Assembly: GCA_964019695.1 (NCBI GenBank)
Contig: OZ026526.1
Span: forward strand, 7,459,254-7,523,253
Reading direction: 5' to 3'
Source of the DNA: Loripinus fragilis
Lineage: Eukaryota > Mollusca > Bivalvia > Lucinida > Lucinidae
Length of the DNA stretch: 64,000 nt
The translations under genes and the position numbers were made by a program. The notes beneath the pieces were generated by a model. It searched no databases. It was not told where the DNA came from and worked only from the letters and a program-made list of their open reading frames with translations. Below are positions 14,301 through 23,300 of this stretch, one piece after another (position 1 is the first letter of the stretch; the number at the start of each line of letters is the position of its first letter).

Positions 14301-17300
14301 GACAAGACAACCACAGAAACATGACTGCCTCCGCCAACGAATGCCGACGTTAACGGCGACGTTGACGTCACGAAAACCATGCCAACACAATAACAAGTTT
14401 AAATGACGTTTAAATGCAGCGTTACAAACTCGATAAACGTCATAGAAAGGAAAATGATAAAGAGATATTTAAAAGAAAAACCCATAAGCTTTTTTCTGTA
14501 GCCTGTATGGAAATTTTAAACCTGTTCCGAGTTGTCGGCTAGCTCCGTGACATTCCGTGAAACGGGCAGATTTCTGCCCGTTTGATTTATCGATGACCTG
14601 TCCCTACAATAGCCAGTGTAGGGGAGAGAACCAGTCTAGTATTTAGGGAGCATTATGCGTAGTACTATGTACCAAAAAGCTCACTTTTGTTAGCCAGAAC
14701 TGGCGTATGGAAAATTAGTTCTGTAGAATGTGGGTTCAGCTCAATTAGAATAGATTATTCTGATTATCCAAAAAGTTTAATCTGCAGAATAAATGAAGTT
14801 TATGTTTTTTTTCAATAAAATAATTTATTGTTAAAGCATAAACTTCATTTAAGCCGTGTGCTTTGCTACAATCACACTTGTTATTGTGTTATCATGGTTT
14901 CTGTGACGTAAGCGACACGTTATATAACGTCAGCGTCACGTTATCACCCGCGTTATCAAAGTAGATCCTCGGTGCACATCCGTGGTCTGATTCCACGAAT
15001 TTCGCGGAATTGGCCAAGGCAAGTCCTATTGGTGAGTGTATGTCTGTTAACAATAATTGAGCCGCGACACGTGCTTTCCAACAATGTGGCATTTTGACAA
15101 GTGTAGGTTCAGACGAGCCTGTGCAGTCTCCCTTTAAGCTTAGAAACTCAAAGTGTTGTTCAGTCAGTAGCTTTACAGTCATAGAATATTTTACCGACTA
15201 GCAAAGACTCTGATCAAACTGCGCGTATGCGCAGGCCGGTCTGAGCCTTTTCTGGTCGCCCATACCATATTGTTGGAAATCTCATGTCGTCTCAAATGTA
15301 GTCTTGATAAAAGTAAGTCAGGAGGCAAAGATCAGGAAACCATACCATCAAGTACCACACCCTACCAAGGACAACACACAGAAAGTGACAAAACACTACA
15401 AAACACCACACACAAGAGAGCCGAGAGGTTAGCCCTTTCACAGCAGGTCAAAAGACTGCACTGAACAGACACGAAAGCATGACAAACACGAAACACAAAT
15501 AATAAAAATGATCCACAAAAGAAGCACCGCCTTGGAACGGTTGGTAAAACTATTTTTACGAAAGGGCTTAAACTAGTTTCACGTTGACAACCTTAACCTT
15601 AGTTTAGATGTGGATCAAGACACTTAGATGTTTGATTTGTATGAAAGATCCCTAGCTTATTGATGAATTATCTCCGAGAATATATAAATCAAGATGTAAA
15701 ACCCATATAATCCAAACAAATTTATCCTTGTTCATTTCTAATTTAAGCGGTAGCATGTATACTTTTCATTTCTCTTTCATATTAAATATAAAATTCTTGT
15801 AAGCCAGCAGTAGAGAGCCTGACCAGAGATCACGTGACCCAGTTCACAAAATTAAAATGTATGTTCATGATTTTTGACTTTTTACCTAAATCACAATTAT
15901 TTTTTTTCTATTATGAGCACAGATAATTTCTGCATCTGTTAAGGTAATTACTACAATTTTTTTTGTTTTATCCAAGTATCCTACAGTAAATGAAACTTAA
16001 TAGCTGGATTTCATGAATCATGTTTGCATATCTTACCTTTATATTTAAATTTAACTCTTTGCATGCTGGGTAATTTTTCATGTTTTCATTGTCGTCTGCA
16101 GACTTTTTTTAAAATCTTTTCATGAAAGAATTTCTGGAACATTATCAGAGTGTCAAAAAAGGATGTGACCAATATCAGGACCGACATTCTGACGCCCTGA
16201 TTTGGGTTCAAACTGTTTGCTACGGTAATATGCAGACAACAAAGTTGGCCGCTAGTAAGAAAAGAGTTAAGATTAACAATGTGTATGATTCTTTTAAATT
16301 TTAGCTGGTGCGTAACAAAAATTTAATTTTCTGATTTCTCAACCAAAACATATGTTTTGGGTAATCAAAAGAACAGTCTCGATGAGACGGTTCTTTTGAG
16401 CACCCAAAACACATGTTAAAATTGATGGCTAAGAAAATATTTACAAATTTACGCTGAACATTTTTGTTTTATCTAAACCTGTGTTTTAGACTGTGGTAAA
16501 CCAAGAGTTCCTACTGGTTACGATTTGGGGCGAATTGGATCAACCAAATTTTACAATAACGTCACTGTGTCTTGTGCAGTTGGGTTTACTGGAACTCCTG
16601 ATAATATAACATGCAATAAAAATGGGATGTGGTCAACTCCTACAGGATGTTTTGTAGTTGGTAAGTTCGTTTGTTTTGTTTGTGTTTGTGCTTATACCTT
16701 AAGGCGCCAATCACCACTGCAGCAGACGAAAATTTTACAACATCTCTCCTAGTTTTAAACAAATATAAGGTATGCTATTTCATGAGAATAGTCTGCCAGC
16801 AGACGATTCTCATGAAATATCATGCCTTATTTGTTATTTTTGAGAAAGCAGCAAAATTTGAAATTGTCGTCTGCTGCAAATTATAGGTGGCGCTTTAAGG
16901 GTCAATGTCCCAGTCTGTTCTTTTCACTCATGTGTAGACGCTTCCTGGGCGGAGCCAATACTAAGCAGAAGATAAAGTGTCATGCTCATAGACACAAGAC
17001 AGTGCCTCTGTTTTGTCTCGAACGAGTAACATCTCAATATAGGGCTCAAACATGTTTTTTCTATGCATTAACATCTGCTGGACCCCAAGGGTAGTGTTAC
17101 AACCCGAGCCTGTTAGGGTCTAGCAGATGATAGTGTATCAGATCGTTACTAGTGCACTTTGGCACTTGAAAACTTTGAAAAAACACTTCCAAAAGTTCAT
17201 TTTTGTATGACTATTATGGCGCGCAAAAGCCTTTTTCAGAGCAAAGACTAAAGTCATCTTAACGTCATTAAATTACTTTCATTTCTATTCGTGTTACTGT

Positions 17301-20300
17301 TGATGACGCCAATTTTTGCGACGGCCTAGAATGCGTAAATGTAAAGAACAAAATACGTGCATCAAAAACACGTGAATTGCCTGATTAATACATGAGTTTT
17401 TGCCAGTTAAAATATGGCTGTTAATAGCGTGCGACAGCTTTTTATGCAATAATATCAAATCACACTATACCTGATATTTGTTTTACTTACTGCACAGGCG
17501 AGCAGCCAAGGCTCAGACGAAACTGCACATGTGTGAAGTTTCGCCAGAATCTTTGCAACTCGCATATATATAGGAGGTAAGAAGCAAAAAAGACAAAGAT
17601 TATACTACTTATTGCAAAGGCAATAACAATCCTGAGCAGCCATGCCCTCTGGCATGAGCCTTTGACGTACGCATATATTAAGCATGGAAGAGGAGGGATG
17701 ATAAGACCAAACCTTTTTGGGCTTCTAGACCAACTATATAACTGTGCATGCTAATTTAAAGAGTCTAAGTCTGCAGCTATGAACAAATTTCGATTTTTTT
17801 ATTTTTTTTTAAAATCATTTGTAAAAGTAGAATTAAGTTATGTTTTCACAATAAATCTGTTCACTATAGCTGAAAACTGCACAGAAAATTGAATTATCTT
17901 ATAAAAACAGGTGTGTTTTCTCTTGTTGGTAATTATTTGCGTCCCTCCAATAATTATAGACAGCTAATTTTAACATAAATGCTGTTGTTTTGATACTGAT
18001 AATTTGTTAAGATTTACGAAATTGTTAAAATGTATACCTGAATTTTAGTTTTTTTGCTGTGTTCTTGAAAAATAGAAACATTAGTTCTAAAATTTAAAGA
18101 TCAAAAGTTACAGACTATGCAGCTTTAAAGAAAAACTTCATTGCATATGCACTGAACATATGATACATAATTAGCCCCACTAGATACGTCATCATTGACG
18201 TTTAATGGAGGATTTGTGCACAAAATCCTGTGTGGGTTCGTAAACAGTTGATACTGTATGTTAAAAAATCATGAGAATTTTATTTTCGTAAATATCATTA
18301 GAATACATATTTGCGAGGTTGAACATTCGTGACTGGAGCATGATTTATCAACATCAGGAATCGGCAGAATTATTTCGCCACTTTTGCGAGGTTTTTGTTT
18401 TCGCGAAACTTCGCATCTGCGAAGTTTCGCGAAAATTAAACCCTCGCGAAAATTTCTGAATATGTTTGCAGATTGTGGGCAACCTTTACCTAAGGCAGGA
18501 TATGTACTAGGGAGTGTACGTACAACGTTATATGGCAGCAGTGTCACTGTGTCGTGTTCTACTGGATATTCAGGAGTTCCTAATGCTTTAACATGTCAGG
18601 CAAATGGAGATTGGTCATCGCCGACAGGATGTACTATTATAGGTATGTAATTTTGAAACAAGGGGTCAGGGGTTAAAGAGAAACTACACATTCAGATTAA
18701 CTAAAGCATTATTTGGTGTGCAGATATAAACCAACCCTCTGCTCTTATATATTTACATAATATATGAGCTACAATCAGTGAAAACCAGCCTTAATGACGA
18801 AATCGTCAAAGTTTTGTTAATTACACAAGCTTAATCGACGAAGTGTTAAGAAGTTATCCTGCAATAATCATGGAAATATGGTATTTTGAAACTATACACT
18901 GTTTATACTTTAACATGCAACGTCAGAAACGTCTTGACGTTACTAATGACGTCAAAGTTAACTTCCTGGTTTGTGGGTTTGTCCGGTGCATGAAAAACAT
19001 GCTATTTCTTGCTAACCTACTTTTTATTATCCTTAGGATGTGTGCAATGTAAATCGAAGAAAAGTTGAAACTGATTGATTTTTGCCTAAAGTTTGCATGA
19101 TCTGAAAACGACTGACCCTACTTAAAAATTCTGACAGTTTCTAAGGCAAAGTTGTTGCCAAGGAAATGTATGACATGATAATAACGAAGAAGTTTAATCA
19201 GAAATAATTGCCAGTGTGATTCTATTATCCACCTGAATAGGTTTTAAGGCAATTTATTAACATGTCAAACTTCTTATTTTTGGTGCTTATCAAATGATAT
19301 CTACATAAAAAAACCTAAATGTCATTAAGGCGGGTTTTTACAGATCACAGCTCATATGTATTACCTATTTTCGTGCTTGATATTTTGCATGATAGTTTTT
19401 TGTGGATTATTTCTTTTCGTTAACGCCATCTATGAATTTTCATTTTTTGAATGCACTTTTCAGGATAATACAAGGGTGTAACAGTTTGCTTTCTTTTTTT
19501 TAATCACATGATAGATAAAGTCCGTAAATTAATTTTTAAAGCTGATTTAGATGTCGTTGTGTCTATGGTACGTTTTGGTTAACCAGACGATTTGTGGTAT
19601 TGTGACTGATTGTACCATAATTCAAGCACACATAGGCAATTAAATTATAATCTGTGGTTATCAATGATAATCGAATCTCTTTGTGAATATGGTCAATCTC
19701 CTTTAAAATGATAATAAGAAATTAAACTTTTTTTTTCAGATATTGTTACTAGTTGACCTTTACCAGAAAAACAACTACGAAAATTGTTTTATTAAAAACT
19801 TGGCTTACTACTTTCAAAATAGCTATTATAATGAATCTTATTTGTTTGAAAATTTGGTCAGATAAGTATTCGAATCTTTAAAAAAAACATGGTTGCTTGG
19901 TGGGGAAAGTATGTTTATTTCTTTTTATGCTTATATGGCAGCGTTTGAAGTTTTATTTTTGAAGTCCAGTTACTAGAATGGACAGCGATTTCCTGCAATC
20001 TGCTATAAAGCTTGTTCAGCCAAAACCATTTCGAATGAGTCGCCAGTGACATGAGCGATCTAAGGCCCGTCTGATCATTTGTTTAATAATTTGAGCACAG
20101 CAAAATGTACAACTTGACATGCCCGTCAAGCAAAGACTCAGAACAACATGCACATCAAATTAGTCTAATCGGACTCTTCACTTTCCGCATCGAAAATAAT
20201 TGGGACTTTTTCTACCCATAGAGCGCCTAGTTAATATTCTAATCTGAGTCATGCTTGGATCCAAACGGGTGAAGGGGGTTTGTACCCCATCTGAAAAATA

Positions 20301-23300
20301 AAAAAAAATATAGGGTTTCTTAGCAACACTGGTCCGGATTCCTTGAAAAATTATTGAGCTACCAAGCTAGATTCAATGTTGGGCCATTATTGGTAAGCTG
20401 AGGGGCCGATGATGGCCCGCTTATAGTGGAATTTGGATCCTATCTCCCCTCGTCAACTGAGAAAAAGCAAACATGAAAAGTTTTCTGAGTTGGACCCCCT
20501 CTGATGAAACTCTATGGGTCCGCGGATGAGACTGCGCAGATGCGCAGGCTGATCAGAGTCTTCGCTAGGCGCACATACCAAGCTGTGCCTTTCACTGTGT
20601 CCCATCTCACATATTGTTTATACTATTATTATACTTCAGTATGCGGAGAACCAGTCGTGCCTATGGGCTACAAACTTTATTCTATAGCTTCAAGAACATA
20701 TGGTAGTTTAGTGCTGGTGATTTGTGACTTCTGCTGTGTCCCATCTCACATATTGTTTATACTATTATTATACTTCAGTATGCGGAGAACCAGTCGTGCC
20801 TATGGGCTACAAACTTAATTGCATAGATTCAAGAACATATGGTAGCATAGTGCCAGTGATTTGTGCCTTCCGCTGTGCCCCAGCTCGTTTATTGTTTATA
20901 CTATTATTATACTTCAGTATGCGGAGAACCAGTAGTGCCTCTGGGCTACAAACTTTATTCCATAGATTCAAGAACATATGGTAGCATAGTGCCAGTGATT
21001 TGTGCCTTCCGCTGTGCCCCAGCTCGTTTATTGTTTATACTATTATTATACTTCAGTATGCGGAGAACCAGTAGTGCCTCTGGGATACAAACTTTATTCC
21101 ATAGCCTCAAGAACATATGGTAGCATAGTGCCAGTGATTTGTGGCAGCAGATATACAGGAAAACCTAAAGCCATAAGATGTAATGCTGATGGTGTATGGT
21201 CGACACCTACAGGCTGCGCAGTTCCAGGTACAAGAATAGTAAGTGAGTATGATCAGGAAATATCACAATCACAAACTGCAGACAAACCCCTTGGAATCAT
21301 GAGGAAGAGCCACATAACAATCACAAGACATCGAAAAGACAAACAAAGCAAAGTAACCAGCTCTCTCTTTCCCGTCGAGATGATTGCAAAACTCGAATGG
21401 ACACAATATAACGCACAACAAAACATAGGAAGATTTCAGAATCTCACAATGAGAGTAACAATCAACAACGAAAGTTTAACCAAGCTAAGATGATATAGAA
21501 CTTTTTTACATGTTCAACTCACTTGAGTATAAAATCAATCATGCTTATACATGTTAAAATGCCAACAATTGTTGGCATTTTGACATTTATTAGTATGATT
21601 AATTTTATTAGCATGCCAACAATTATTGCCATTTAAACATTTATTACCATGATAAATACAACATCTGAGAGCTTAAAACCAATCAAAATGTAATTTCTTC
21701 AGCATTTAAGTTTTTATGTGCATTTGAATTTCCGTGCTCAATCTGATAAGCATTCTAGGATTCATAATCAAAATCAAAATTTTTGTTTTTTTTATAAATC
21801 GGACGAGAAAGAATGTAAACTAGATTAATCTAATAAAGTAAGTAAAGAGACAAAAAGTATTTTCCACCTGTCTTATCAGTATGCCTGCATACTATTTAAG
21901 TGTGCAAAATGCAGTTGATACTTACGATTGTAAATAGACATAAGGTGCTTCAATGATACTCATATATAAGTACATTCCCCACCTTGACCCACCACACCCT
22001 TTAAATGGTGAACGTCTATAATAAATAAACACAAAATATGTTAGTGGGAAGCTGAGTCAAGGAGGAAAAATACTTATATACAATAAACTATTGAAGCATC
22101 CCAACGTGTTTATTTACAATCAGAAGTATTAATTGCATTTTGCAGGCTTAAATAGTGTCCAGGCTACTCAGGCTCACAGAGATTGAACCAGATATAATTT
22201 TGATAAAATAGTGAGAATGATCAGGAAATACCATAATCACAAACTGCAGACAAACCGTGTACACCGCGAGGAAGAGCCACACAACAATCACGTGACACCA
22301 GGGAGACAATTTAAGCAAAGCAACTAGCTCTCTCTTCCCCATCAAGATGATAGCAAACCTAGAATGGACACAAAGTGACGCACAACAAAACATGGAACTA
22401 TTATGGAATCCCGCAATGGGAGTAACAATCAACAACAAATCAACAACAACAGAACCACCGCATGTGAACGGGCAGCAACCTTAGCCACTAGGGGGCTTAA
22501 ATGCATTTTACTGGTACCAAATCTTCGCCCTAGATTCTGCTGTTGTTGAGGCACATAAATGTTAAAATCGCATGGAGGCTTTCTAACATCTTTAACATAA
22601 CAGCCGTAAAAAACTTACTTTTATATAGTATAAAAATAAAAAAGTATGATAGTTATTTTAAGGCTTGCTCACCTTGCCGTTGTTTTTGGTTTGAACAGTA
22701 TCAAGTATTTTTTTAAAAAAGTTGCATGCATGTCTATTCATAGTCACAAATAAATGTAGGAAAAATAAACTTTTCACAAATGACTTTTAAGGAGATTTCA
22801 TACCTTAAGAGTACATCTCCTTTGTATTTTCTATATTTAGTTTGTCCTAACGGTACATATGGAGAAAAGTGTGAGAAAACTTGTCAATGTGCGACTGACA
22901 ACACTGTGTCATGTGATGTTATGACGGGTTCATGTACGTGCAAGGACGGTTGGGCAGGAGACACGTGCAGTGTTGACATAGACGAGTGTAGTAATCCAGA
23001 TATTCACAGATGTCCAGTTGGCACCAAATGCCAGAATAAACAAGGATCATTCGACTGTTTATGCAAACAAGGTATATAGTAGCAAACATATGATTTGTCC
23101 ATAAAACCTGTGTAGAACAGCCACTCAGAAATAGGCAAAACAATGATCTTTATGACAAAAGGTAGCTTAATGGAGGTCTAAAGTATTGCAGAATGCAATA
23201 CTTTTGACCTGCATTAAGCGACAATTGGTCTTGCACACCAATTTGTGGTATTTTTGAAAGTGGCCGTTTTACACCGGTTTTACTGTACTTATTGCAGCAG

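Noticed and set aside
14892..15182. 96-codon minus-strand ORF
   Set aside because: Half of it is the GCGCATATGCGC-MITE; no domain recognised.
20504..21123. Series of overlapping ORFs with repeated [15 protein letters not shown] segments
   Set aside because: Not a repeat protein: the 139-bp period shifts frame each unit, and the segments are intron plus acceptor read through.
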